This document shows, piece by piece, positions 1 to 13,095 of a stretch of 64,000 nt of DNA. Location: assembly GCA_015178975.1 (NCBI GenBank), contig WHVD01000072.1, positions 248,001 to 312,000 on the forward strand, read 5' to 3'. Source of the DNA: Hysterangium stoloniferum (lineage: Eukaryota > Basidiomycota > Agaricomycetes > Hysterangiales > Hysterangiaceae). Both the position numbers and the translations under genes were made by a program. The notes under the pieces were generated by a model, which did not search any database, was not told the origin of the DNA, and saw only the letters and a list, made by a program, of their open reading frames with translations. The number at the start of each line of letters is the position of its first letter. The first letter of the stretch is position 1.

Positions 1-917
1 ACTCCGCAATCGTGGTGACTCATTTCCACAAGCGCCGACCCACCATCTCGAATCACAGTCCGACAGGAGCTGTTGATGTGGCCGCCGCTCCGCTCAGATA
101 GATGCTGAGTGTTCATTAGAAGGAGAGATGAATCTTGCGATCTTCATCCAAAATGGCGTGGGTGGGCGGGAACGGCGGGTTGGTGGCTTCCTATTGCATC
201 CGTTGCCGTACCCACCCACCGATCATGTTAATTCTCTCGGCGACTTGAAGGGGTGGCTGGGCCCGTACGTGTCGGAAGGGTATATAGAAGCATGGTGCCT
301 TGGTCGTAATCCGCACATGTCGGAAGGGTATCTGGGGTATACCGACGTTACTTGCGCCCGATGTCCTCGGTAGAAGGAGGTAGCATGCGTCCTGGCTTGC
401 GCTTAGTCTAGATGGCCGGATGGGTGAAATGACAAGGATATCATGTATACCACGTATCATTACAACATAAAACTCAAAACTAGCATGACGTGGAGATAGA
501 AAATAGGAAATAAGGAGACTAGACAACAAGTGGGCGAGAGAGAACACGAAGTAGCACAAGGGTAGAAAACGAAAATGAGACAAGACAACATGAAGTAGTC
601 CGAAAGGGTAGAGAAGAGACATAGAGACGACACAGATGATATACTCGTACAGCGGGGGTGGATCAACAACGTGAAGCATGTCCCAACGATAAAGCCACTA
701 CATGCAATGCGCCCATGAACAGTGATCGCTGGTCGAAGAGCGGTGGGGAGAGGTGAACCAGAAGCCGACAACATCACGATGGAGTATCTGTGAGAGAAGT
801 GGGGAGCTTTGGCCACAACGTCGACAGACGGCAACCGTAGTAAATAATGTTGATGAAAGAAGAGTCGTCTACATGGCTGACTCGGTATAGGTTCGCTCGT
901 GGGTCATGTGCTCGATG
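1..917. other. No supported gene
   Basis: I see no recognisable gene here. The plus strand from about 410 to 640 is strongly purine-rich, which leaves long pyrimidine-rich open frames on the minus strand. These have no recognisable domain and some lack an ATG start. A short motif, TGTCGGAAGGGTAT, occurs twice about 50 bp apart near 270 and 320. Confidence 0.5.
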
Positions 918-1530
918 TTAGTCACCCGTCTTGGATGACTTGGCTCTGGGCGTTTGTGGTGCGCGGCGACTCGAACTCGTGTAGTAGGGGGTAACAGGAG
1001 TTGGTAGTGGGACAGACGGCGTCGGCGCGCTACGGCTGACGTAGTGACGAGCACCAGAGGGTGGTGCAGAGGGCATGCGAGTTCGAGCGTCGCGGCTGCT
1101 CTGTCCAACTGGTTCATTTCGACTCGAGTACTGCGAGTAAGGCGGTGGTGAAGAGGGCATGCGGGTTCGAGCGTTGCGGCTGCTCTGTCCAACTGGTTCA
1201 CTTCGACTCGAGTACTGTGAGCGAGGCGGTGGTGAAGAGGGCATGCGAGTTCGAGCGTCGCGGCTGCTCTGTCCAACTGGTTCACTTCGACTCGAGTACT
1301 GTGAGCGAGGCGGTGGTGAAGGTGGTGGAGTAGGCATGTGTTCTGAGGAGAGATAAGGAAACGACGGCGCGATTAGGAGACATATACAAACGGGCGAGAG
1401 GATAGAAGGTCTTGTCGTCAACGTCTGGGAGGGGGACGGGACGCAGTCTGGGTGTGTCTGGCATTGGGGGTGGGGGTCCAGACGATGCACGCATGGGGGT
1501 AGGACGATGAGATGAGGTGTAGTAAGACAT
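918..1530 (-). CDS. Small Ser/Pro-rich protein with three 28-residue repeats
   Basis: Two-exon model: exon 1 is 1530-1392, the intron is 1391-1343 (49 nt, GTTTGT donor, CTAAT branch-like motif, CTCAG acceptor) and exon 2 is 1342-918, giving 187 residues. The donor was chosen because it alone keeps exon 2 in frame; the nearby GTATAT does not. The start is the first ATG in this frame, and a TTTAAA box lies about 75 bp upstream. The N-terminus is rich in Ser, Tyr and Pro. The middle holds three near-identical 28-residue repeats containing SPPPRSQYSS and RSEPVGQSSRDARTRMPS, encoded by an 84-bp array. The C-terminus is basic (RRAPQTPRAKSSKTGD). There is no signal peptide, membrane segment or enzyme motif, and it looks intrinsically disordered. 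Function is unknown. The Pro-rich gene at 15013-15339 has a similar style (PLP followed by an acidic stretch) and could be a distant relative, but this is weak. Confidence 0.55.
1069..1320. repeat. 84-bp tandem repeat, three copies, exonic
   Basis: Units start at 1069, 1153 and 1237 with an exact 84-bp period and only a few substitutions. The period is a multiple of three, so copy-number change keeps the frame of the minus-strand gene. Few changes between units point to recent expansion or homogenisation. Confidence 0.9.
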
Positions 1531-1593
1531 TCTGGCTAACGATGAGGATGTGTCTGAGTGGTTGATTGTGGGGATGTTGAAGTGAGAGGGCAA

Positions 1594-4500
1594 GCTTCCT
1601 CCTTTTAAACTGCTGGAGACGCTTGGAATAAGAAGATATTAGGAATAAGAGCATATCGGGAAAAAGCGCTTGTAAGTAAGTGTTTTTGATAAAGTTACAG
1701 CGATGCCGTGTTTGGGGAAGTGGTAAGAAGAAAGTTGCATGTGCAGTACGTGGCCCAACGGACACAATTTACTCTCCGCTCATTCATCGACTTAGCGTTT
1801 AACCCAATTTAGGGTGATTCTCTTTATTTGGCCTTGTTTAGTGTTAAATAAGTTACAATTCATACAAAGGTGATAAATAATAATTACAATATTCCATATC
1901 AAGGCAGCACGATCATACACCCTTCGTCACTGCGGGCATTAACATTGGTGGGTCGACATCCTACGCAGTCATCCCGGTTCGGCGCATCCACCGGTCGTGT
2001 CGATGCATTCTAAAGCTTCTTTTTTGGCTATCTTCTCGAACGCAGGACATTTTTACGTCGGTGACGCCCATGCTTCTTCGGATGACTCTGGTAGACTCAT
2101 AGCGGACAGCCTTTCTGCATATCGCCCAATTGGCAGAAGGCGCAGTTTGAACACTTTGGCAGGTTGCTGAAGATCTAACGCATCCATTCCCCCATCTAGC
2201 CCTAGGACCTGCTGGACTTGTTACCAGCCTTGGGTCTTACTATGATTACCACACCAACACTCTTCATCTTGATGCTGTAACCATGCAGTTGACTTCCGAA
2301 CAGCTTGGAATTGGGCGCGTTCGGTCATCTGGGCTGTAAGCTGCACCAATTACCTGGCGAACACGGTCGTACGACCCAAGTGACGTACGATGCGCTCATT
2401 ATTCCGTCTAGCAGCTCTTACTCTTAAAGGACTTGGCGCCGTTGACATTGTTCTATTTTTGCACTTGGCGCGTCTTTTCCGATTTTACAGAGGATAATAA
2501 CAAAATAATGATCAGTGTGAAGAAAAAAACGCCAGATATCTCATGTTTAATTGATTTGAATGATAGCCGGGCAAGATCAAGGATCGCCTTCCAGTTAGGG
2601 TGTGTGTGACCCTTGGGCCGTTGCACCGATCATATCCTGCACAGTAGATAATTAAATGGCCATTGATTTAGATAGATGATCTCCATCAAATCACCAAGAC
2701 CCCAAAACTGTTGCTGAATCCTCGGCATGATCATGATATAGTCCCTTCCGTGCTGACTCAAATTTCTTGGGTTGGCACAGCAGTGATAGGGATTACTACT
2801 ACGTTGCTACTATATGCTTACAGGGTATCCCCAATCAGTCGCGACAAATGAGCGCTGTACCCTTGTATTCCGACTGACGCAAACGATAACGTTAGTACTA
2901 AGTATAGGTTGTTTCTCAGTGCTCCTCGGGTGATCATTGAATATACGTGGTGATGTTTGTTGCTGTGTGCCTGGTCTGCTCATTTGGGGCGTTGAGTTTG
3001 AATATTAGGACCTGTGTCCGAGATCTCAAGCATGAGACAGGCGCGTAAAGTGAGGGACATGCCACCTCGATTCTAACGCTAGACAGGGACAAAACTCCTA
3101 CAGAAGCCCAGCCTAGGACTGGCCGTGGCCAAGCCAAGTCATTTTCCGCTCGTTAATAATCCTCTATACTTCTGAGGCACCTAATTAGAGTTAGGACTTC
3201 TTCCCCGCATACAAGCGCACTACAGAAGCACGAGCGCAGCCACTCACCCTCAAGTGCCTTAATGTCATCGAGGGCTAGCCGACAGCTTCTCTGGCCTTGT
3301 ATTGTTATCTCGGACATACTTCATCGCCGAGTGTGTTTCAATAAGCGGCCAGAAGAACTCGAAGATCTAATGCCCCCAAAGCAACCGATTTTCTATTCAA
3401 GGCACACTCAATACTCAAGGCACCCTGCACCGTACGATTCGTAATTTGAAATCCAACTTCCCATCCCACCCGAAAAGACCCACCAGAAAGTACTTTTCGA
3501 TTGAAAATCGGGACTGGTCGGGAGAACATTAGATTCAGCCAGCCCTTGTGCCTGAGCTTCATCCCTGCGGATCTTCGTGTGAGCACCATGTCGGACTGAT
3601 TCTCGGACAACACTGTGGGATAAGTGGATGTGATGAGAAGACCCAGAGCATTCAGGTTCGCTCTCCTTGCCGTAGTCCATAATTGCTCTATCCATCCATT
3701 TCTGTCGGGAACTTAAAGACTGGTATGTATATTGACCGGGTGGATATAACTATTTTTATTTGTGTATGAACATAAACTAACCTACCTTGGAGCTGTCAGC
3801 TAAAAACGATGACGCGCGATGAGCACGTTGCCGGAAAGGGAGATAATTAGGACTATTGATAACTACTAATACATCTCATATTACTGATAGATTACTTTAC
3901 ATGTCTATTAACATAAAGGGGCTTTCAAATTAAACTCTACAATCTGTTTTTCAGAGGGCCCCTTCTAATGATTGCAAATACGTTCTAACATGATACGCAT
4001 ATCAGCCCACAAACGCTTTATGTGAACCCAGCCACATAGCAGCAGTTTACAAGACGCGCATCCTTCAAGCGATGGTGTCATGTGCTTGTCATCCAATGCG
4101 GAACTAAGCGTGATGTCCGTCGCGACACTATCAACACAAGCATTCTCGTTATTTTTAGAACACCTAAGTATACCCACTAAAGAAGTAAGATTCTGGCAAC
4201 TTGTACCTCCGCGCAGCAGCGGTTGCAGCAACCGCTGAATGAGTAGGTACAGCGGACGATCCGCAGGCAGAGTCCTGATGGTGGCTGCGGGATCGGTGGG
4301 CTGCTTCTGGCTCCAATGCACAACACCTCACTTGAATTGGCGGTATTGAGTGGACCCGATGGCCACAATAATGTCTAATGGCTTACTGCGAGTCGGATCA
4401 AGGCGGAGACGGTGAGGTAGGCACTCGGATATCCGTCACCAACCAACTCTGTGGTATCTGAGTACAGGAAGATCCCATTTTTTTTTTTGGGGGGGAATGC

Positions 4501-5044
4501 TTCAGTTCATGCACTCCCCGTGAAATCGCAATGTTCCAACCCGGAACAAGTCGGGCCTGTGATGACGTTCGACGAAGCTCGCATCGTAGCTCTGTTGATC
4601 GGAGACGCAGCCGGGAAATCTTGTGAGTTGCATTTGAGTTTTGGCGACACGACATATTAAATGGGCATTCCCATCACTAATCAGACGATGGTGCCTAGCT
4701 CTTGCATATTCCACCTTGTACACTCTGCAATTATGAGCGGCTTGGTGAAGTTCCTTGAGGTGCGTAGTCCGCTGCTCTGGCGAACATGAGAAGTACTCTT
4801 AGCGCCGAGGCCGAAAACAAGGACATCCTAACGTCTGCTCAAAATGGATCAGCCAGCGGGGTATGATTGATCAATAAAATAAAATACGTCATTTTCTGGC
4901 TAGCCGCATAGTCAAAATACAAGGGGAGTCTCCCTGTCTTGTACTCCAAACTTAGATGAACAACTGTGACGCGGGAGGGAGCCTAACCAAAGTGTCTGTT
5001 GGGAATCGATCTTACGAAAATACATCTTCTCCACTCCAGCGGGC
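1594..5044. other. Gene-free stretch
   Basis: Only short open frames without recognisable domains are present. I see no structural RNA or mobile element. There is a run of ten T followed by G at 4479-4494. Confidence 0.5.
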
Positions 5045-5400
5045 CATCATACTCGTGGCGGAGGGTGGCTGATCTTTCAGGGCTGTGTCAAGGAAAAATA
5101 ATACAAGGGGCTAAGAAATAGGGTGCCGTGGACTTGGAACCCGACGTCCACGGACCTTCATATTCTTAACGGAGAATGATTGATCTTTCAGAACTGTGGT
5201 AAAGGAAATATAATACAAGGGGTTAAGAAACAGGGTGCCGAAAGGACTTTGGAACCCGACCCCCATGGATCTTCATACTCGTAACGGAGAATGATTGATC
5301 TTTCAGAACTGTGGTAATGGAACTATAATACAAGGGATTAAGAAACAGGGTGCCGTGGACTTTGGAATCCGACGTCCGCGGACCCAGTCTCGTACCTTTT
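5045..5400. repeat. Tandem array of about 113-bp units, three copies
   Basis: GATCTTTCAG begins units at 5071, 5182 and 5297. Each unit contains AATACAAGGG, AACAGGGTGCCG or a near match, and a variable GTGGACTTGGAACCCGAC block. Within a unit, CCGTGGAC and GTCCACGG can pair. The copies have diverged by several substitutions. No coding role is apparent. Confidence 0.8.
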
Positions 5401-8400
5401 TGAAGCATGTGAGAGCGAGCGCACTGTACCGCGATCCCTTCGCAGTTCGGTAGACTGCTTCCCGGTCACCTGCGCGTTGGTAGATCGGCCTGTTCAATGG
5501 AATAACATCTTCGGGACCAATGGCGGGCAGTTCATAGTCCATAGATTGATGGCAAGGTCCCTTCCAGGTAGATACGCGGGCGGGGGTGAGAAATGGCAAT
5601 CGCGCTCTGATGTCCACGCCTATGCTGTTTCAACACAATAAAAATGGGAGAAGGCGAAATCTCTCCAGAAGTTACAAAGAAATGAGAGCTTTGAAACGGC
5701 CAAACAAAGTAAAGACACGTGAATAGGGGGAGCCAAGTTGCTGTACTGTTCCATACATTCGCTCACGGCTTTGAGGCATAGGATCTTCTCCCGAATGTTA
5801 TTACAGAACATTTTATGAGTATGCACATAGCTGTCGCTCTCTCGGAGTTACACTGACATGTTTGAGTTAATCAAGCGTTCTTCCACTGGTATGATTTCTT
5901 TTTTTTGGGGGGGGGGGCTGTTGAAGAGTTGTGACGCCGTAGCAACTGGTTTGACTAGTAATCAGGAGATTGATATTACCCAGTACTAATGTATCGAACC
6001 TATCCACTGCTTGGAAGGTAAGGCAGAAACTTAGCGCAATAACCGGCTTGTGTCTTCTTCTGTTGTGGTATTATCGTCGGGCGGCCGGCACACGGCATTT
6101 CTACAATTAAAAATATTATGAATCATTTTTTAAAATGAGAGCTATGAGTCTAGAAAGGCTGCTCGTCGCGTTGCATCAAAAATATCGGGGTGAGGTGACT
6201 ACTACAAGTAGGCACGTCCCAGAATGTATACCTAAGTCCGACCCGTCAACAATGCTACCCACGTGTGTGTGTTTGAGGTGACTAGGTTTACCATACTTGG
6301 AAGAACGGCACTCACCCATTTTGTACGGTTTACAGCTCTCGGACAACATAGATTATAGCCAGGAGTTGTGGTCAGGTGTCCATGAAACATGAAGAGGGTG
6401 TTTCGCCACTTTGGGTCGAAATGTGTGAAACGTGGATCAGGTTCGGTGCGTCGTTCCTGCACGCTAGCTGCTGTATGACGTCACCAGATTTAAAGATTTA
6501 ATTAATTAACCCCAAGGCCGCAAATTGGCAATATATATACTGCTTAACTTAAAAATAGCGATATGTACAATTCAACTAGCGATGCTAACTAGCGGTTTGT
6601 CAACTCACCATGGGACGTCATATAATTATATGATAAACCCTATACTATGTTTCTGCAGTTCAAATTGTTAAGCTGACGCACGTTTGCAAATTAAACGGCA
6701 GAAACAGTTATTTTATTGCAACAAAAACTTTTTGGTTGTAATTCAAAGACGATTTGGCACATATAATGTGCCCTCTTTCGCTCTCAACTGTCGTTTTGTA
6801 TGTGAAGCTCGTTCGCAATAAACACTTGAAAGTACAAAGCAGCCTTTCCCAAAATGCTCAAAAGAAATTAACAGGGAGACTATTGTGGAATATAACTTAA
6901 TAAGACCTGCTGCCATATGGACAACGACAACTTATTAAGTGGATAACTATTCCGTGGTTCCCATATATAACCAATATCGGGCAGGAGCCATCGATGGAGG
7001 TGCAGCGAAGCTAAATCGCACCAGAAGACCAGGATGCGGCTCTACGGAAGGTTTGCATACCTTCGGGGTTGTCGGAAGTTGGAATCATACAGTATTGCTT
7101 TTCAAACACGTTTATAAGGCCATATCGCGCGCCGTGCATTCAAAGCAGCAGATAATGGGATGAATGGGAGATATTTTACGTTCTTTTCAAGTCAATCGCC
7201 GGCCAAGTTCGGAATCGATCTTTCTCATTCAAGGGACATGTGGGGCTTAGTCGAGTGCGCCAAGTCCACAGAACAGCCGACATACCTGGGAACGTGTCTA
7301 TCTGCATGACACCGCTTATGTAGATGAAACCCACTATTTTCAATATGGACTTCCTATATGGCAAATGACCATGTCAATCGGGACCTTCCCACTTGACCAT
7401 GCAACCCTGTACCCTATCCCGCCTTATCGGCTTCAGGATTTCCTGCACATTTGTGATCCAAGATACGAAAATGAGATAAGCGATTCTCGTGACCCAAGGT
7501 CATGACCGAACCAGCGGTAGATGTTCAGGGACAAGTCCGAGGAAAGGTGCATCAGAGTCTATGGAGTGCTTCCGAGTGCCAAAAGCCCCACGCCTTACAT
7601 CTGCATGTTACAGTCATTGAATGAGGCTGCGGATAAAGGGGTTGGAGCGACAATATCCCTGCATACAGCACAAGCTACAGTCATATGTCGAGAAATGAAG
7701 TTGAAGCTGGTGGTGCAAGTAGCGAATTAAGATTAGATGCACCTGCATTTTATCCAACCCTTGGGGTCTTTCTCTCAAGGTCTTTCACCTCTTTTTTTCA
7801 CTTGTTCTATTTGATGCCGGAGCTGGTTCCATTACAGAAAGTAGGTTCCGGTCTTAGTTGTTTCAAGCTGGAACCCTCTACGGCATCTGACAACGCAAAA
7901 AAGGGTATGGTTACAACGCACCGATCGCTGCCGCGGATGATAATTACGGACCCTGTCACTCAAGCTTCCGCAGCCAGATGCGCCTTGCAGCTGATTCCCA
8001 TTGACAGGGTATTTCGTGAGTTGAGACCGGGTATTCCTACCACCGCCGCCAAGACCGAGACGACCGACCTATCAATTAATCCCCTGTATAGTAACCAAAA
8101 AATTCATAGAATGCTTAGCCAGCTGAGCGCAGGAACCATCCAAGAAATAGACAACAATGTCCTAAGCTCAGAGAACCCAGTGACCGGAAGATGTCTTAAT
8201 ACGAGACACCCGAGATGCCCGTTACACTTACACAAAGAGTAATTCAGGCATTTTCTATCAAGAAAAGCGTTAGTGAGGTAGAATAGAAGCAACTATCTGA
8301 ATTGCCCAGTAGATGTACCTTGAATCCTGCTAAATGTTTCATTGCGAATGAAACTATGAGTCAAAGAATACGGATCTACATACGTCCTGATATATCAACC

Positions 8401-11099
8401 TCTCTATGTCCATGGAGCAGGAGATTCCCAGGGCGATATCAAATTTACTTACGCTTTCAAATCGATGACACAAGAGCTATAAGTCACCAGTAATTAAAAT
8501 TCCGAAACCACTAGCAGAATGCTTGAGACGTATAACAACATGAATACGCGGAGGAATGGCAAAACCTGTGTCGCTTCGGTGCAGGAATAAAATTGAACTT
8601 GTTAGTTGGCGTGGTCCTTTATTTGGGTTGTAATTGGAGATGGGGGATTGACAGAGATCACCTGTATTCTCTCTTGAACATGAGAAGACATACCAAAAAA
8701 AAAAAAAAGGAAACGCGACTCATTGCATTAGCTAATGTTAATGCTGTTTGTTAATTTGTAGGTTCGTGATTCGAGATTCCACTCCAAATAAACAAACCAG
8801 TGTCAAGTTCACGCGTTTCGCTTGAACTCACGTGACAAAGACCTTGAATTCTTTCGCGTCTCCCTTTTTCATCTTTTTTCGGGATTACGAGTCAAAATAG
8901 TGGTCTTGAAATCGTTGGTTACTCCTTTCGAGGTGGAATGTCGGATCAAACTGCCGAACGTTTGTTATAGTTCGTTACGTAACACGAGCTCGTGTCGGCA
9001 GCCATGCCCGCGGTAGACGTCCGCTAACACCATCATGATAGTCACACATACCCTCACATCCATACCCGTTATGTGACGGACGTTTCTGAGATCTTTTTTA
9101 TTCTTGCTTGATGCCGCTAACCACATCCACTTGGACTGTATACGATCAAACTAAGCTAAAGGACGGTGTCGTGGTAATTCGGGGTTGGGTTACGCTGTAT
9201 TGTTTGCTTTGAGAAGGCCCGCGCTTCTTTCATCATGGTCCAATGCTGCCATCCCTTCCTCGATAACCGTTTCGCAAGTCAAATCCCCGAAACCGTCTTC
9301 CTGCGCTCGCCTCTAAACCCTCATTTATTATTTATTATTGTCTCAGAAACTGCAGCAACAGACAAACGGGTTTCTCCAGTGCGTTTATTTCATTTAATCT
9401 CATTAATTCTATTAACGCAAATCGGACAGATTAGGTTTTAGGGATTATATAGGATCAAGCAACCCTGTGGCGTTGGGAATTGGGGTTCTTTCCAGTTGTG
9501 CCGATTCATTGATATCAATGTCCGCTGTTGCTGTCTAATACCAAGGGCTAACGAGCCTCTTGTTGCCTGCCTTCTTTCGAATCACCCAGCAGTTCCAACT
9601 TATTCCCCATCATCGCCTCTGATCTGCATCAACGGAGCCTGAAACTTGCGTATGAATAGGTGTCCCGCCCCTAGTATGCTTCTTGTTTGGTCCACTGTGA
9701 TGTCCTGATATCAGAAGCCACCCTTTCACATACTGGTGTGTTCCGGTAAAGAATTGCTTTGGTTTCCTAAGCCTTTGCGTTTTCATCGTCTCGCTAATGC
9801 GCTGACGTCAGACGCACATCCTTTGGGCACAAAGAACTTCCACTTTCACTTCCACTTCTGCATTCATTCAACAGTTCATTCCTGGATCCGGAGAATTAAA
9901 GATCGGAGCTCCTTGCGATCAAGCCAAGCCAGCCACATTTCCCAGATATATATATACATGGCAACATTCACAAGCCTGTTACCATGCATCAAAAAGAGTT
10001 CTAACCTGTTTGGGAGGTCTCAGCAGCCTCCTTTAATCTGATCACTTTTATATATGTAAATCTTTATGCCGAGCCGCTGATGCAGATTCCGTTAATCTTT
10101 CCATTACGATCAACAATCTGTTCGTGTTAAATTACGTCAAGCTGTATTATTTTATTATTTTTGACCAAGACATCTCGCGATGGCTGTGACGTCACGAGAG
10201 CAGATTGCACATGGACTAATTCGTCCCGATCGATACGCGAATCCGTGTAATTATTCCCACCCGACTTATCGTTTGCCGAAAGTTTCATTCCGTTGCTTGG
10301 CTATGTCTTTTTTACGGTAAAACACGTTTTTAAGCTTACTCCTCCCATACTCCCAATACTCTCCTTGGTGCAATAATAAAAAATGGTTTTAAAGTTACAA
10401 ATATAATTTATGCCAAGATAATCTTTCTGGGCCTAGCGCACACTTGAAGGACGGAAAGCGGGCCGTGAACTACTTATTCCCACGTTGGACGTACCTTGCC
10501 GCTCCCTGGTTGAAATATGCAAGAAGGGCATATTTTACTAGTTATCACGCCTGGCGACTTCGTACGGGGAACATGAGAGGGATGCCGCAGGTGGATGTAG
10601 GGCCTCCAAATCGTGGTTGTAACCAGTACTTATTTCACGCTGAACTCGCTTAATACTCACTAACCACATCCCGTTTTCTTCCCTCGCCCTCTACGCCGGA
10701 TTCTTGAATTTTCTCTTCGTAAAAATTCATTATTAGCCGCCGCCTTCAACATGCTTCAATAACAGACTCATAGGGTGCGTCCAACGGGAAAATAAATAGC
10801 TCGTGGGTCGCTTTTGGCCCTCAGTCTGCCGCCCCAGCGAGCTTTTCCTATTATTCCACTTCGCCTAAATTGTTGTAATTTAAAAAAACTATTTTTTCAT
10901 CACTGTAACAAATAGATATCAAGGGTTATGAGTGGAAGCAAAATTAGATACTTGTTCAGCTCTAAGAAAGCGCCAGAAACCAAAGCGCCCGAAGCAACAG
11001 CGGAGCGCAAACCTATCTGCAAACTTTACGGCTGCAATTCGCTTCCGCTAAACCCCCATTAGTTCTGTTACAGATTTCCGGGGGATAGTTTAGATGTCA
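5401..11099. other. Gene-free stretch
   Basis: No recognisable gene. The longest ATG-started frame (7685-8242, plus, 185 codons) has no domain or repeat structure, and its length is within what chance allows in a window this size. Simple runs occur at 5899-5918 and 8696-8708. Confidence 0.45.
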
Positions 11100-11712
11100 G
11101 GGAATGGACGCATCACGTTCGGTGCCTTGCTACTGGGGGGCGCGTGCTGTGCGGCTGCGCGTGCCAACCTGTCCGATTGCTGACAGAAGGCGCATGCTGT
11201 ACACAACCCTGTCGGTCCTGAGAAAAGTTCTGCATGCTGTGTTTGGCTGTCTGGAGATCAGGGCTGTACTTGGCTGTGCTCCACTCGACGCTTTTGGGAC
11301 GCGATGCGGCGTGTCAGTCTGTTGCATCCAGGGGATTGAAACGCTGTGTCATTTGTCCCCGTTAGCACTTGCATGTCAACGCTGTGCCAGTTCCTACCCT
11401 GGGAGATGCTGTGTGTTGCTCCCCGTTCCAAGGACGAGCCGTTCCGAATGCTGTGTTTATTTACCACTTTATTTCAGCCAGGGTCCAGCGTGCGTGTGTG
11501 AGGATGCTGTGTCTTCCACCCTGTGCTACGGACACGTCGGCCGGAAATGAATGTTGTGTCATTTATCCCGTTCGGGGTAAAGTAGGCTTCAGGTCAAATG
11601 CTGTGGTGACCGCCGTGTCGCGTGTGCTGTGCTTGCGCTGTGTCTTTAGTTCCTGGGCTTCTCAGCGGAGGATCTCATCGATCACTTTCGGCTAGTGGAG
11701 CGCTGTGCTAAA
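11100..11712. repeat. Degenerate GCTGTG-rich repeat tract
   Basis: The hexamer GCTGTG or a one-base variant recurs about a dozen times at roughly 40-50 bp spacing (for example CATGCTGTGTTTGG, AACGCTGTGTC, GATGCTGTGTGTTG). The sequence between the hexamers is mostly not conserved. It looks like an ancient tandem array. The open frame at 11104-11550 rides on it and I do not call it a gene. Confidence 0.45.
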
Positions 11713-11965
11713 TTTCTTGAAGTGCATGTGGATGAGTAATTAGGCTGCTATCCGTGTTGGCTATGAGGTGACAGTCGACTCCGGCGTTCGCCTGTGGCTT
11801 TGCTGTGGATGAGCGATCTGGCTGTCTATCCGTGTTGGTTATGAGGTGACAGTGGACTCCGGCGTTCGCCTGCAGATTTGCTGTGAATGAGCGATCGGGC
11901 TGCTAGTTGCGTTGGTAATGAGATGACAGTGGACTCCGCTGTGTGCTTCTAGATTTACGTGCTTG
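11713..11965. repeat. 78-bp tandem repeat, three copies
   Basis: Units begin near 11731, 11808 and 11886 with GATGAG or AATGAG, and share CTGCTATCCGTGTTGG-like and GACTCCGGCGTTCGCCTG-like blocks. The third copy is the most diverged. It continues directly from the GCTGTG tract and precedes a longer-period array. Confidence 0.75.
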
Positions 11966-12029
11966 GTTCTGAATTTGTAGTCTCCGCCTGTTGTTTTTTT
12001 TGTGTTTCACGTCCATTCACCGGCCCAAA

Positions 12030-13095
12030 GGGCACCCTCTTTGAAAGCTCCCCATGCCGGCCGAGTGTTAACGACTTGTAATGGCGTGAGTGTATCTGAG
12101 TACCCCAAAGATTTTCGGCGTTCGATCCTAAACTTGTATGCTCGACCCCGAACCTTCCATACGGGCCTTGCCATGCACGTTCGACCTCCGCTTTTCCGCC
12201 CCCGAGATGCCCTTTTTGAAAACTTCCCATGCCGAATAAGTGCCAGTTATGTGTAATGGTATGACCGTGTCCGAGCTAACCCAAATTTTTTCGGCGTTCA
12301 CTTCTAGATATGCATGCATTTCTGTCGGTTTTCCTTGTTCGACTTATGACCTTCGGCTACCCAGTTTGGTACCCCTTCTTGTCAACTTCCCATCCCGACC
12401 GAGTGCTAAGTGCGTTGTACTATTTAGGGTAACTATTAGGTTAACCTAAATATTTTACATATGTAACTGCTTAAAATGACGGGCTTTCCAAGCCAAGTGC
12501 TGTGCTAAATTGATGTCCACGGTGGATCATGGACGTGCGATTGGCTTGCTATCTGTGCGGCAGGCTCCGCCGTTCGGTTATGGACCTGTATGCAGAGCTT
12601 TCTGGCGGCCTCCATGGGCGATGCATGCGGACAAAGTGGTAAGTACTTGGTGCTTCTTTCTTAAGATGGCTATATTTGAGGCTAACCCAAATAAGTTCAT
12701 ATGATTGCTTGAACACTTTGAAAATATGCGCCCTGTGCTAAATTACTTGAAGTCCGTGTGGATGGCCTGCTATCTATGTCCGTTATGAGGTGTCAGTTCC
12801 AGGCTTGTATGGTCAAGCTTTCCGTGTCGACCTCTTTCCATTTTCGATTCTAGAATTGCACGCTCAATGTGTCGTCGGCCTTTTCCATTTTCGATTCTAG
12901 AATAGCATGCTTGATTCTGAGATTCTGTATCGGTTTCCGATCTCATATTCGATTTTTCCTCCGCTCCCCGGCCGATTTTCCGACCCGGTGTTGCCCTCCG
13001 GTGCCAGCTCCGCATGTCAATTAAGTCTCAATGCTACTTACTTTGTAATAGGGATGACTGTATCCGAAATTACCTTACGAAACATTGTTTGAATA
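12030..13095. repeat. Decayed satellite, units of about 170-180 bp, four partial copies
   Basis: Blocks like CCCATGCCGGCCGAGTG, GTAATGGCGTGAGTGTATC and TTTTCGGCGTTCGATCCTA recur near 12050-12130, 12225-12305, 12385-12440 and 13000-13085. A second block, GTGCTAAATT followed by a GCTATC motif, recurs at about 11705, 12500 and 12735, giving a higher-order pattern. Substitution load is high, so the array is old. Confidence 0.6.

Noticed and set aside
191-834. Two overlapping hydrophobic frames on the minus strand
   Set aside because: Both arise from a purine-rich plus strand. One lacks an ATG start, and neither has consistent membrane topology or splice structure.
1383-1387. Alternative donor GTATAT for the intron in the 918-1530 gene
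   Set aside because: It would put exon 2 in the wrong phase, whereas the GTTTGT donor at 1391 keeps the repeat frame open to its stop.
7685-8242. 185-codon open frame on the plus strand
   Set aside because: No domain, no repeat structure and no splice context. A frame of this length is expected about once by chance in a window this size.
11104-11550. 148-codon Cys-rich frame
   Set aside because: The cysteines come from the TGTGCTGTG-type repeat tract rather than from a protein fold.
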